A DNA stretch of 64,000 nucleotides from NCBI GenBank assembly GCA_047495785.1, contig JBLDXI010000024.1, positions 3,720,001 to 3,784,000 on the forward strand. Reading direction: 5' to 3'. Origin of the DNA: Lepidodermella squamata (taxonomy: Eukaryota; Gastrotricha). Under the pieces are notes generated by a model. It was not told where the DNA came from. It did no database searches and saw nothing but the letters and a program-made list of their open reading frames with translations. Below, piece after piece: positions 12,201 through 23,035 of this stretch (its first letter is position 1; every line of letters starts with the position of its first letter). The position numbers and the translations under genes were made by a program.

Positions 12201-13253
12201 GTGATACCAAATTGTCGTGGTGAGTTTTCGTCTGAAATGATTCCTGGCCGATTTCTTTCGGGTGCGTCGATATCATGACGCAGTAACCGGCGCTGAATCC
12301 CATTATTATGTAACCATCACCGTGCCATTTGTAAGCGACCAAGGAACCGTAATGCGGTTGGAAGGCGAGTTCCAGCGGATTTTGAGGGTCCGTTAATTTA
12401 AAGAAGTACAACGTCTTACGGTTGATTATCATCGTTATCTATAACACGAAAATAAATTATTTTAGAAATTGTTTTTCGGAAGAAATCTTACGCAATTATC
12501 GCCCTGGCCCCGTGGAATGTCGGTTTTCAGCTCGGCAAATTGAACATCGGATGGGTCGCCCCTCAGCTGAGTTTGATGCACCGTATCGCCGTCGGCATTA
12601 CTCACGGTCAGCATTCGATCTTCCGATGTCAACGCTAGCAGGTTCTGGTTTGACCATGCACCTTGAGTTATACGTCGATTATGCTTGCCAATAATCGGTA
12701 ATTTCCTGGAAATCCACACAAGGTCTAAAGCTAGATTGATTCAAGGTCAAAGCTCACTTTTGAGAATGATGGCTATACAGCAGCAATGTTCCTTTGGCAC
12801 TTCCAAGTGCAAGAAGAGCAGTTGATTTTGACCAGAGTAAGCAAGTCAGTTGGTCTCTGAGGTATAAAAAAGTTTAAAATCTCTCAGTATTCCAATATAA
12901 CGCTATCTTACTTGAGACCGGATTCAATTTGATTGAGCCGTTGATTGTTAGCATTCCATAAGAAAACAGTTGACGTTTGATCGTTGGCTACTGCCAAAAT
13001 ATCGCCGTCCTTATCCCAGCCGATGCCAGAACAGCCGCCGGGTAAGCGAATCTCATCGACTTTGGTTCCATGGCGATCCCAAATTCGGACAACACAATCG
13101 CTCCTGAGAAATATTAGTACGGTAAAAATGATAGACGGAGTGAAAGAATTACCCTGTTGTAGCTATGTAATTTCCTTGACTTTTTTGCCAGCAAAATTGG
13201 GTAACGCCCTTGCCATGACTTCCCTCTTGGAGGGAAAAAAGCTCCTTCGACAT
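6215..13253 (-). CDS. WDR19: WDR19 / IFT144, intraflagellar transport complex A subunit (9 exons, 1389 aa)
   Basis: Exons are 13153-13253, 12912-13103, 12758-12856, 12492-12705, 11257-12438, 9740-10427, 7510-8706, 6409-6760 and 6215-6359, exactly 1,390 codons. The N-terminus carries WD40 repeats (for example WDKDGDILAV and WSDDGQLLAIA) and the C-terminal half a TPR-like solenoid. Near the end is a zinc-ribbon region with CPNCG, CQHC and CPSC motifs, and the last short exon adds CPMC. The phrase GETDGMPKDPKYLFQLYMAL closely matches animal WDR19. Human WDR19 is about 1,342 aa, so this is full length. It works in IFT-A for retrograde ciliary transport and entry of membrane proteins into the cilium. 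The 749-bp intron between the 7510-8706 and 6409-6760 exons holds a U2 snRNA gene in the same orientation. Confidence 0.93.
6825..7015 (-). ncRNA. U2: U2 spliceosomal snRNA (3' end approximate)
   Basis: Read on the minus strand it begins ATCGCTTCTCGGCC, the near-universal U2 5' end. The branch-point recognition segment GTGTAGTATCTGTTC follows, then an Sm site (ATTTTTGG) and the loop IV sequence GGTATTGCAGTACCTCC. It departs from the common animal form near the 5' stem: one extra T in the first loop, GGCTATGATC where GGCTAAGATC is usual, and an extra A before GTGTAGTA. It may be a functional variant or a young pseudogene. It sits inside a WDR19 intron. The 3' end is placed by length of about 190 nt. 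Confidence 0.85.
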
Positions 13254-13513
13254 TCAATTAACACCCTAAAACGAACAGAAGATATCAAAATAATTAACAA
13301 AAAATGTCGTGAATTTATTGGTTATTATTGAGTATCTTTTGTATAAAAATAAACAGTTCAGGTTAGTTATTTGCTTTGCAGAAAAATAGAGCAAAAATAA
13401 TAGTCAGTTTTGATTTTTCTCAGAATAAAATTCGAAATCTAATAAGTAACAGACAACACTGGTATAAAAACTATCACCATCGTTCAGCATCTATAATAGG
13501 CCATTCAATTTGT

Positions 13514-14551
13514 TCAAAGCCGAGCGACGCCGTAAAGGTCGTGCGTCCGTGCGTTGAAACATTTGTAAGAGCAAACTTGAGCTCGAATCGGTATGCGACC
13601 AGCGTTGTTGAGAGTGCCCATTACATCACGCGAATCAATGAATCTAACACATTCCAGCCAAGTATGCAAAAAGTATTGTCGACAAATCGAGCACTGGCCG
13701 GCGGCAGATAGCAAGTCATAAATCTTCGGCATTCTCAATACGACACGGCTAGTTTGTGAGCCTCGTTTCCTCAACTCCTTCAATAAAACACGCGCGGCCA
13801 ACTCCTTCAACGTGAATACAACCGGTTCTTGATACGAGTAAACTGGGTCGTAAGGAACTAAATTGTTCTCCTCGCAATGAAAATCGCGCAGCTTCAACGA
13901 GTCGAAATTGTTAGGGAAGTAAGAGATGCAATTACCGGCGATATCAAGATCCATCAAAGAAACCAAATTTCCAAACGTTTCAGGAAGTTCTTTCAGTCGA
14001 TTACCGGAGATGTTCAACACGCGCAACTCTGTCAAATTACCAAACAAATAGGGTAAATAATGAATGCGATTGAATCCTAATCGCAACTCCTGTAGTGTCT
14101 TGCAATTGCATATTTCATCAGGTAGATACGTAAGCTGGTTCTTTTCAACGGACAACGATTTCAAACTATGAAGGGTGCCTATTGCTGGCGGAAGTTCAGT
14201 GAGATTATTGCAGTTCAAATTCAGCATCTTCAAGTTTTGAAGGCGACATATTATTCCACCAGAAAACGAACTGATTTGATTGCTGTATAAGGCTAGCTTC
14301 TCCAATTTGCCAAGTTCTGCTATTATTTCTGGAACAGTCTCAAACTTGTTGGCTCCGAGGTTGATAACCCGAAGTTGTTCTAGTAAGGCAAACTCGACAG
14401 GCAGTTGGCTAAGCTGATTTCCTTGCAGCTCCAGTTCTTCGATTTTAAACAGCAGTGCTATGCTCTCTCCTGGAACGTCTACCAATTTGTTGTTGGCAGC
14501 AGTAAACCGCTTTGCCCTCTCCCGGATTTTCATGATTCGTCCGATGTCCAT
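13514..14551 (-). CDS. LRRC69: Leucine-rich repeat protein LRRC69
   Basis: About eight to nine LRR units of the form L..L.L..N.L..LP occupy residues 25-250 of this 345-aa frame. A distinctive C-terminal module follows, with CSICRQYF, LECVRF and VCSYKCF and a GVARL tail, matching animal LRRC69. I chose the internal ATG at 14551 because it matches the family N-terminus. The open frame runs 14 codons further, to 14593, across a possible splice acceptor, so an upstream 5' exon is possible. LRRC69 is poorly studied and its role is unknown. It is tail-to-tail with neither neighbour: WDR19 lies downstream on the same strand and ARMC3 diverges from it. Confidence 0.85.
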   Translation of the reverse strand: MDIGRIMKIRERAKRFTAANNKLVDVPGESIALLFKIEELELQGNQLSQLPVEFALLEQLRVINLGANKFETVPEIIAELGKLEKLALYSNQISSFSGGIICRLQNLKMLNLNCNNLTELPPAIGTLHSLKSLSVEKNQLTYLPDEICNCKTLQELRLGFNRIHYLPYLFGNLTELRVLNISGNRLKELPETFGNLVSLMDLDIAGNCISYFPNNFDSLKLRDFHCEENNLVPYDPVYSYQEPVVFTLKELAARVLLKELRKRGSQTSRVVLRMPKIYDLLSAAGQCSICRQYFLHTWLECVRFIDSRDVMGTLNNAGRIPIRAQVCSYKCFNARTHDLYGVARL

Positions 14552-14599
14552 GGAAGCCTGCGGGATGGTTTTAATCCCTAAAAAATGTATCAAATAATC

Positions 14600-15492
14600 A
14601 GCTGGAGAGGCATTTCAGACAGAAATAACAATAAGAAACAGATATACTAGTTATTCAAGCAGCTAAGTTTTATACCAGCACTGGAGAAATACTGGAGAAG
14701 TAGCAAGGATTGGAATGTCTAAATATTATTCCACTGAAACTCTCTATCACTTGTAAAACAGTGACCGATGTCCCCGAGCCAGGGACGACCATCAAAGAAC
14801 ACTCTTACTAAGTGTTTCCAATCTCGTGAGTGTAGCGTAGCGTTAGAGGCTTCAGTTGGAGTCGCTAAAGAAGCCACCATCGTCAGGGATCATTAAACTT
14901 GACACTAAATTTTGATCATCCATTTAGTAATTGTAATATGCAATTTTCATATTTTCTGAATAATTAATTTTTACATAGCAACAAGCGTCCCTATCACTTT
15001 AATCGTTGCGCTTTGAGAGAAACCGGTTGTAGCGGAGCCAACTTCTGTTTCCACCTGGCATCTCTGAGTAATAGCTTGGCATTTATGTCTCACCGTATCC
15101 GTATCTATCGAAATATGATATCTCAGCTTTAGGCAATAGTTAGCCTTAGTTAGAACTTAAGCCTACGAGTTTGACAGTTATTCAGCAGCTTATTCAGCGA
15201 CTTCATTGGCCCTGGTAATACGATTAAATATCGTTTTCTTCGCAATTAAATGCCCTCAAACAGACGTACTGCAAGCAAACTTGTGAGCGCGTATCCATTA
15301 AATTTTCCAAACTTCGCGAAACACTGATATGTACCTCGCGCCGATTCGTCTGCATGTGTGTTTTTTATGTTGTACGTAGCACTCCAATGATGTATAGTTG
15401 AAGCTCTGTGAGCAACGCTTCTCCACGAATACTAATCTTCTTTATTAGAGGCAGTTATTAGTCCGTCTGTTTAACTCCAGAGCAGCATTAAC
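14600..15492. other. Divergent intergenic region between LRRC69 and ARMC3
   Basis: No coding sequence is recognised. It presumably holds promoters and 5' leaders of the two divergent genes. I saw no clear TATA box or X-box-like motif. Confidence 0.5.
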
Positions 15493-18400
15493 ATGGTTAA
15501 AAAACTGAAGCGTGATGACAAGACGCCAGTGGCCGATGTGGTAAGCTACTTGAACGTTGAGAAATTAACTTTCCTAACTATTATCAATTTCAGTTTGATC
15601 CGATTCTCATTGAAAGCCGACAGGCAGCCACCGTGACTTTAATGCTCGATAGCCCCGAGGAAGAAGTGCTGATCAGAGCATGTGAAGCCATATTTCGATT
15701 CACAGACAAAGGTTTGAACTCTAATTTCACTTGATTACGACCCTTCTTCAAATAATGTGCTCTCTAGCTGAGGAAAACAAGCGAACGCTCCATGAGTTGA
15801 TGGCGACTGAGAAGCTCATGCATTTGATGCAGCACCCTGATAAAAGCGTTCGGCGTAACTCGATGATGGCTATCGGAGTAATGTCTGATCATCGTAAGTC
15901 TTATCTGTCCCATTAAAATTTTGTAAATGTGATTACCCATTCTCAGCCGATGTGCGGAAGTACCTGCGAAAAAGAGAGGATACAGTTAACATCCTGATCA
16001 ACCTACTGTCACCTGAAACAGAAGATCGGCTTACTAATGAATTTGCTTCCATGTGCACCAGCCGCTTGGCCATTGAATACACTGGCAAAGCGCTGTTAGC
16101 AGCAAGAAATGAGATATACATTGCGTTGATAAATCTGCTGGGAAATAGCGATCCTGATATTCAAAAGAATTCGATCGAAACGCTTCATTTGATGATTCAC
16201 GACTACAAGGCCCGTAGTCGACTCCGTGAATTTGAACCATGGGAAGCCATTTTCAACTTATTCGAGTCTGAATACCCGATAATTCAACAACTAGCCTTAC
16301 AAACGTTGCAGAAGATGGCAGAGGACTCGCAAAATCGAGCGATTCTTCTTAATGTTGGCGGCATTAGCCGTTTGGTTGATTTCATCGGAAATTCGGCGTA
16401 TGGAAATCTTCACATGTACGCTATGCAGGCTTTAGCTAACTGCATGGACGACCCAACTACTGTGCAGATGATGCGAGAAAGTGGTTCGCTGGCTCGGTTA
16501 ACAGCTTTCGTCATCGACCAACCTGCTCCTGAGGAAGAAAAGGACGATAAGAAGAAAAAAGGAAATAAGTCGCCCAAGGGAAAGCGAGATGGTACGTTTT
16601 GTTTTGTTTCCTCAGTTAAATTCAACTCTAGTACGTTTATCAAATGAATTGAACAGCTGAATCGCCAGGCGGTAGTCGCCTAGGGCAATATGGTATAGAA
16701 AAGTGTTGTGAACTCGTTGTGTAAAATCTCTGACGTTTAAAGCAATCGCACTTCTACATCAGTAATTGATGAACACTTTATTTATTTCAACCGCACCAGA
16801 TGACTATGGTAGGTTTCTTTCAACCGTTGTCGCTCTTCCGCCTATTTTCAAATTTATTTATTTGTAGACTTCGTTAGAGTAAACATTTCGACTGATATTT
16901 CCCTTACTTTCGCATGAAAACTATCAAGTTATACCGAACCGCCCTAATTGCTGGTTTTCGTTTCTTTTCAGATAAAAAGGACAAGAAAAAGAAAGGCGCT
17001 GATAAAGGTGGAGATGAGCAGGTCGTGCCGACTCTTGCGATTCTGAAGGAAAACGCGGCCTTGGCAATTGCTCGTTGCGCCCGGCAGGCCCCGATTCGGC
17101 AAATGTTCCACGAACAAAACATGGAAGTTTCACTGCACGCCTTGCTTCAACGTGACGAGGATAAAGTTCAATCAGCCGTCGCGAGAGCAATCACAGTCAT
17201 GGGCGAGTCGGATATTTGCCGAGAGGCTTTCAACAAGCTCGAAACTGTGCCACTCTTAGTGAAGCGATGCTTCTCAGATTTCGCGCATGTTCGAGAAGCC
17301 TCGACCTTGGCTTTGGCTAATCTAACGAGCAACCACCCTAGAAATTGCCAGGGCGTCGATGAATCTGTCGATTTGGCTCGAGTTATCGGGTTGCTGGAGG
17401 AGAAGTCTGATCTAACCGTAACATCAGTGTTGCAAATTTGCACGAATCTAGCCGCTGTCGAACATTTGAGACTGAAATTGGAGGTCATGGGCGTTGTTTC
17501 GGCGATTTTGACGTGTCTCCGATCTCACGAGAACCCTCTAGTTCAAAGCCGTGGGCTACTAGCGGCTTCGTCTTATTTAGTCGATCAAGAGTGTAGGAAT
17601 GAATTTCGAGAATTGGGCGGGTGTGAAACGTTGGCGAACCTCGTCGCATCACCCGATCCTGAGGTACTTCGAATGGCTTCTCTCGCCATCGCAACTCTAG
17701 GCACAGACCACACGGCTGCGGCTGAAATGTGCGCTGTAGGGTGCGTGGAAACCCTACGACAGGTTCAAATGTCCGAAACTCGCAAAAATTCATTCTCTCA
17801 AATGGCTTTGGATAAACTGTTGGCGTCAAGTCTGCCCATGAAATACGCCCTGTATTCGAGGTTAGACGCGACTGATGTTATCGGCGATGGCTTCTACGAT
17901 GCCGGTCCGATTGTTGATATCGCGCAATTAGCCACCCTGGAGGGCTATTGCCGCGCTCCATTGAACCAACGCCGTCCGGTTTTGTTGGTAAATGCGGTGA
18001 GGCCGCCGCCGAAAAACGCGGGCTCGGCTGTTCCGCAGCCTGCTGGCCCGGGTGCGCCGGTGAGTCAGCCTCCGGAGCAGGAACAGGATGTTTCAGGTAT
18101 GGTGTCTGGTACGACTTCGGTGATGAGCAACGCGCCTGGTAAGCAGACCGATAAGGAGAAGGGCGGGAAAGGTGATAAAGGCTCGAAGAGATCGTCAGTC
18201 AGCGATAAGAAGCCTCCAAAGTAAGTTAAAACCTTGCTTCAATAAAGCATAATTTTTACTAGAAAATTACTTGAAAATTTGAAAAAAATTCGGAGCTTGG
18301 AAAACCAATTTCATGATTATATTTTCGAAATATAAAGCTATTACGGGGAGTTCTATGATGAGCGGGGTAGTACAACAATGAGCCCAGCTTACTCAATTCG

Positions 18401-19405
18401 GTAGGTTTTTCCGACACAATTCGCACGAATTTTCCTCGCAAATTCAATTTTTGCAATCGTCAAGTGACTGATCCTTTATTTTTTCTACCACCAATATATA
18501 TTTCAGATTTTTCTAATTTTTGTCCGTTTTTCTATTCGCAGGGGCCCCGGTGGTAAGGGAAGTAAACCTCAGACGGGTAATACGTCTCCAGATCCGTTGC
18601 AAACCGGCACCCCGGAGCCCATGCGAACCCCGGAACCGACAATGGGTCTTCCGCCGGGCAACGACCGCGTCCCATCTGCTGTACCTATGCAACAGGGTGG
18701 GGTGTTTACACCACCCTATGACCCCATTCTCGCCGACTACATCGAGGAGGTGCAAAGAGCCATCGAACCGTTGCCTAGCTCGTGGCATCAGGCTGTTACC
18801 CTCGCTCAGTAAGTTTTTAAAAATATGCAAATAAAATTTTGACATTTTTTCAAAATTTTAGATTGAAATTAAAATTTTCAAAAATTTGAAAAACAAAATC
18901 CGGATTTCAAATTTCATCAAATTAATTAAAAAATTGAAATTTTAGGAATTTTCAAAAGTTGAAATTTCAAAATTTCAAATTAATTTTTTTCAAAATTTTC
19001 AGATACGTTTCTGACAAAATGGGCGGTGCGGTAGATCGCGATCAGCTGACATCTGTGCCTTTCGAACTGCCTCTCTCGCAACTAAAAGTCGAATTCGAAT
19101 CCAACGTGTTACCCATCGGTTACGTTAAACTCGGCGTCCATCAACACCGGGCGCTGCTCTACAAGGCGCTAGCCGATCGCATATCGCTACCCGCTTCGCT
19201 AATACGCGGCCATTACAATCGGTACGCAAATGTTGTCGAACTCGTGGACGATGTTGATGGAACAGCGAGCCCATCAACAGGCACCGGGCAGGCTGTTGTA
19301 GGCCAAGTCATCGCCCCCAAGCCGTATCTCGTCGATTTACTGCACCAGCCTGGCCGGTTGATGAAACTCGAATCAAACGAAGCAATTGAATATATGAAAC
19401 TTTGA
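15493..19405 (+). CDS. ARMC3: ARMC3, armadillo repeat-containing protein 3 (8 exons, 954 aa)
   Basis: Exons are 15493-15540, 15594-15711, 15768-15893, 15947-16591, a 9-nt microexon 16800-16808, 16972-18220, 18542-18808 and 19003-19405, exactly 955 codons. The N-terminus (FDPILIESRQAATVTLMLDSPEEE) and tandem armadillo repeats match ARMC3. So does the C-terminal domain of the plant EDR1/CTR1 type (IPIGYVKLGVHQHRALLYKALADRI). Two Lys-rich linkers flank the microexon. Human ARMC3 is about 872 aa. The family is linked to sperm-flagellum formation, consistent with the IFT gene nearby. The microexon keeps frame whether included or skipped. Confidence 0.92.
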
Positions 19406-19883
19406 AAAATCAAATTGAACTGTGATAGATCTGTCCGAATCTGGGACATTTTTTACAATTATTATCAAAAAATGTAGATCATTTCGAAAATGAAAGTTGT
19501 GTTTTCTTGATATAAAATAGTGTCTGGATTTGATCAAAATGACCATCTTTCGCCAAATTATTAGCCGCGGAAATGTCTTAGGAAACGTTTTCCGCCGGTT
19601 TGTAAAATGTGCCGTAATATGCCATTGTTATTGTTGAGTGTTATCTCTATTGTAATTTTGACATTTTTCCACTCTGAACGCCTTTTGTTACTAGGCAAGC
19701 CAATTTTCGCGCATCTTCTTTCATGTTATTGTTTGCCGGCCGGAATTTCATTTGAAATTCTTTAGTTTTACCCCAAAAATTGTGCCACGTGTGGTTTAGT
19801 TTATTTTAAATTTATTTGCAATTTTTCACGAAATTTTGCCAGAAATAAACTGCGATATTGCTGAATAAAATCGTGTTTTAAAA
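19406..19883. other. Intergenic, no gene seen
   Basis: AT-rich spacer between the ARMC3 stop codon and the next start. It presumably holds the ARMC3 3' UTR and the promoter of the syndecan-like gene. No feature is supported. Confidence 0.5.
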
Positions 19884-20730
19884 ATGGCTATCAAATTATT
19901 TGCGGTGGTTTTGCTGATATCTGTGGCTGGTAATTTTTCGATTAGTTTTAAATTAAAATTATGTTTCATTTAAAACAGCTGAAAATTTGAACCAGAAATC
20001 TGCGGATGAAATTTCGCAATTTTTGCTCGAAACTGGCAACAATGATACCGCATCAAATTTAGAGTCTTTCCGCCGTTTTCTCGGAACATCACGGTTGCGG
20101 ATCAACCATAATAAACCGCAAGTAAACGAGGGTTGGGTTTATTCAACTGGCGAGGTAGTGGAGGAGGAGGAAGAGGGCGTAACTTCGGAAGCTTCCGAGC
20201 CAATAAACGCGGATTATTCAGGATCCGGATCCGGATCAGGCGATGCCTCGGTTGATATTGAACGACGGCGGTTATTAGACCAGGAAGTCAGCCGCAAATT
20301 GCTGTGGGACAACATAACCGCGGACGATTTTATTTGGGTAGAGCAGCCTACTTTCGATTACGATCGTGAGTATATGAAAAATCTCGGACTTCGCTAAATT
20401 AATTAAATTTTTTTATATTCTAGACCACGAGCAAGGAAATCTGTGCAAAACAGTAAGTTGTCAAGAGAAAAGTGGGATTTCCAAAATTTTTCACGTCCTT
20501 AGCCTTATGCACAGTTGAGAAGAGCAAAATGCGCTGACTTTATTGATATATAACACTAGATATGTGAAAATTGTTGGCAAAATCCCATTTTTCAGCTATC
20601 AGTATTCATATTTTATTATTTTTATTGATAGCACTCGCTCACGTGCGGGATTATAATAATTGGCCTCTTAGCGGCAATGCTCATCCTCGTTCTCATCGTA
20701 ACGACAAAATGCTGCGCTGTCAATCGATAA
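19884..20730 (+). CDS. Single-pass membrane protein with syndecan-like Ser-Gly ectodomain (4 exons, 186 aa)
   Basis: Exons are 19884-19929, 19979-20365, 20424-20452 and 20632-20730, exactly 187 codons. An N-terminal signal peptide (MAIKLFAVVLLISVAA) precedes an acidic ectodomain with an EEEEEG run and SGSGSGSGD. The latter is the classic glycosaminoglycan-attachment context of syndecans. One transmembrane helix (GIIIIGLLAAMLILVLI) is followed by a very short tail ending TTKCCAVNR. True syndecans have a longer conserved tail ending in a PDZ ligand, which is absent here. I call it proteoglycan-like rather than a syndecan orthologue. The splice model is inferred from frame closure. Confidence 0.6.
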
Positions 20731-20795
20731 AAAATTTCCGCAGTCCTAAAATTTACTAAAAAATTTACTTTCAATTTTTTCTCACACGAGCAAAA

Positions 20796-21578
20796 ATGAT
20801 TTTTAAACGCCGAAATCGTCGCATGTCTGAAGGAACAGAGATGATGGAGACTATTCGAGAGTCTAATGCGGCCCCAGTTAAGGAGTTGTCGTCGCCTGAG
20901 GAGGAAGAGGAAGAAGCTGTAACTCCACCTGGCTCGGACTCGGCTGAAAAATGGCGGAAAATGACGTTTCACGGCCTTGGCATGGAGCAAACGGCAGATT
21001 TCAACAAGTCAAACCAGTGGATTAAGGACAAACCGCCGCGTAGCCGCAACTCTTGTTCAGTTGCGCCTATCAGCGCGGTATATAAAAGTTCCCGTAGCAA
21101 AAGTCAAGGCGAAGTAATGGGAATTCGCGAATTTCGCGAGGCGATGATGCATCCCAAAAATGAAGTTCGCATGCGTAATGTCATCGCTGAATGCTGCCGC
21201 GAGAAGGGCCTTGAAGTCTTCGAGGAGGTCTACACAACATCAGCCAAGCAGGAGAAGGTCGATCTGGTGATTGTCGATCGGAAGAACGACAAAATTTTGA
21301 TCGTCGATCCTACGGCGCCGGCCGATTCAAAAATCGACGAGGAAAAGCGAGAGCACTACAAGTTGACGATTCCAATTTTGCAGGCTGAGTTTAAAATTCA
21401 GAATGTCAAAGTTGCAGAGAGCATTATGGGCACGTTCGAGACGATTTCCAAGCATTTTGCAGAGTTTTTTCGCGACCGCAATCTGGCGAGTTCGTTTTTT
21501 GAAAAAATGAGCTACTTTCGACGTTCTTTTTTACCCTCGTTACAAAATATTGTAAAATCACATTCGCCAATAAAATAA
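20796..21578 (+). CDS. ORF with R2-type restriction-like endonuclease domain (260 aa)
   Basis: Residues 1-110 are low complexity: a basic start, then an acidic EEEEEE run. Residues about 115-210 resemble the C-terminal PD-(D/E)XK endonuclease of R2/NeSL-type non-LTR retrotransposons. An HPKNEVRMRNV segment leads to VDLVIVDRKNDKILIVDPTAP, with EKREHYKL downstream. No reverse transcriptase lies next to it and the frame is open from start to stop. It could be a retroelement fragment or a domesticated nuclease-like gene. It has no in-frame splice route to the membrane protein upstream that I could find. Confidence 0.5.
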   Translation: MIFKRRNRRMSEGTEMMETIRESNAAPVKELSSPEEEEEEAVTPPGSDSAEKWRKMTFHGLGMEQTADFNKSNQWIKDKPPRSRNSCSVAPISAVYKSSRSKSQGEVMGIREFREAMMHPKNEVRMRNVIAECCREKGLEVFEEVYTTSAKQEKVDLVIVDRKNDKILIVDPTAPADSKIDEEKREHYKLTIPILQAEFKIQNVKVAESIMGTFETISKHFAEFFRDRNLASSFFEKMSYFRRSFLPSLQNIVKSHSPIK

Positions 21579-21677
21579 GTGGAGAGCAAGGAATTCGTTC
21601 TTTAACATCGAAGATTTATTAAAAAATTGCTTTCAGCAGAGTATATAACATTTGAAAGAACTGATATTAACAGTTAT

Positions 21678-22022
21678 TTATTGGTGATTATGGTGGCCCC
21701 TGGAGCGAGCTGTAGTGGCGGCTTCGACTGCACCGCTAACGCCTTTTTTATTCGTCGCCTCAGTGGCTCCACTGTTGCCTCGCTTCTGGCCGTGGTTGGC
21801 GCCATTGTCGCTAGCAGCTCGCTTCGGCCGGTTCGATCCGCCGCTGTTTCCTCTGGCGGCAGATTTGTTGTTTGGCCCTGATCTTCCTCTTGCAGCAATC
21901 TGGGTCGAATTTCTCTCCTCGGATGAGTGGCTCGAGTCTCCTTTTCCGAGAGGCTTTGACAGGACTAGCTCGACGAGAAGCACAGCAGCAATGGCCACAA
22001 TGAACAGCTTTGCTGAATGCAT
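21678..22022 (-). CDS. Small secreted basic Gly/Ser/Asn-rich peptide, copy 1 (114 aa)
   Basis: A clear signal peptide (MHSAKLFIVAIAAVLLVELVLS) is followed by a mature region rich in Ser, Asn, Gly, Arg and Lys. It has a dibasic PKRAA site around residues 65-70 and a His-rich end (RGHHNHQ). No known domain is recognised; a secreted or antimicrobial-like peptide or a cuticle/mucus component is possible. It has two close paralogues at 24959-25303 and 57970-58314, with shared upstream sequence including a TATA box and a TGACGTCA site. Confidence 0.75.
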   Translation of the reverse strand: MHSAKLFIVAIAAVLLVELVLSKPLGKGDSSHSSEERNSTQIAARGRSGPNNKSAARGNSGGSNRPKRAASDNGANHGQKRGNSGATEATNKKGVSGAVEAATTARSRGHHNHQ

Positions 22023-22118
22023 GGTTGAAGTTGAAAGGTGGTGTGGAGCTTTACAGTTAGAGTTGGATGTTTATTCAAGTTTTGAATCTGATGCTTTTCT
22101 GACCAAATTTCGGCTTCA

Positions 22119-22125
22119 TTTTATA
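22119..22125 (-). promoter_or_regulatory. TATA box of peptide copy 1
   Basis: TATAAAA on the minus strand, about 100 bp upstream of the start codon, inside a block conserved between all three peptide genes. Confidence 0.7.
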
Positions 22126-22300
22126 GCCGAATCTACGACCGATTTGGCTCGAAAACCTGTTTACCTGAAACCAGATAAACGCATCAATACAGACATCACG
22201 TGTGTTTCAATTTTGCACGGTTGTTATGCCGTTGTTTTCACGCTTAAACGTAGAAACCACTGCGGCGTTACTTGGGCAGAAACCACTAGCGACACCGCAT

Positions 22301-22308
22301 TGACGTCA
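22301..22308 (-). promoter_or_regulatory. CRE-like palindrome TGACGTCA upstream of peptide copy 1
   Basis: Perfect CREB/ATF-type palindrome 279 bp upstream of the start codon. It lies in a conserved block shared with the upstream regions of the other two copies. Confidence 0.65.
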
Positions 22309-22479
22309 CAACTTGTTTTGGTAGGAGCTTTCAGAAAAAAACCTTAGCCACGCGAATTTTCAAATAGACTTCCACCACCCACCACACGTATTCTCTAAAA
22401 GGCTGCGATTGTCAAATGACTCAGGGTGCTTAATATACTTGGTAACATTTTCAATTTCTGTTCAGTTTTTATTTGCCCT

Positions 22480-22700
22480 TTGTGCTTCCACATAATATTG
22501 TAAAATCGAATTTGCCAATAAAATGAATTGATCACAAAGACGTTGTTCTTTCACTTCGAAGATTCTTTTCAGGAGAGTATTATAAGACTTGGAAAGACTT
22601 GGAAGAAAACCCCTGGAGCTTCCCTGTAACCGGGTGTCATGCCGGCGTTCTTTTCTACCTGCGTTGCAAAATATTGTGAACTCGCACTCGCCAAACTGAG
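22480..22700. repeat. Partial duplicate of the 3' flank of the endonuclease/peptide unit
   Basis: This stretch resembles 21520-21670 (end of the endonuclease ORF, AATAAAAT signal and following bases) and also 24740-24930. Shared marks are the TTGCAAAATATTGT-like segment, the CACTCGCCAA-like segment and the TTCGAAGATT segment. It indicates repeated local tandem duplication. Confidence 0.65.
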
Positions 22701-23035
22701 CGCAATGGAGCGCACTGCACCATCACGGCGTTTCGAATCCCTCAACCTGCAACTGGTTTTGTTTTTAATTTTTCCCCGTATCTGCTCGCATATTCTATTC
22801 GCAGTGATGTGAGCTTCATTCGTTATCCTTAAAACGAAGCCCGAAAAGCACGTTTGTCCGAAATAAGAACGCCTTACCGCATAGATTTCTGCATAGATTT
22901 AGAAAAAACTTATATTGATGAATTTTTTATGCGCCAGGTGTCCAGTTAAGGGAACACAGCGCAGCTTCGATTATTATTCTTGCGCCTCGTAATATCAGTC
23001 GAGTCAGTAATCAGTCAACCCAATATTTGTTGAAG

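Noticed and set aside
20571-20759. Joining the membrane helix at 20632-20730 to the endonuclease ORF as one gene
   Set aside because: All available donors leave phase 0, while the only nearby acceptor before the endonuclease ORF needs phase 1.
21715-22347. 210-aa plus-strand ORF over peptide copy 1
   Set aside because: Antisense shadow of the signal-peptide-bearing gene, and its upstream part is promoter sequence.
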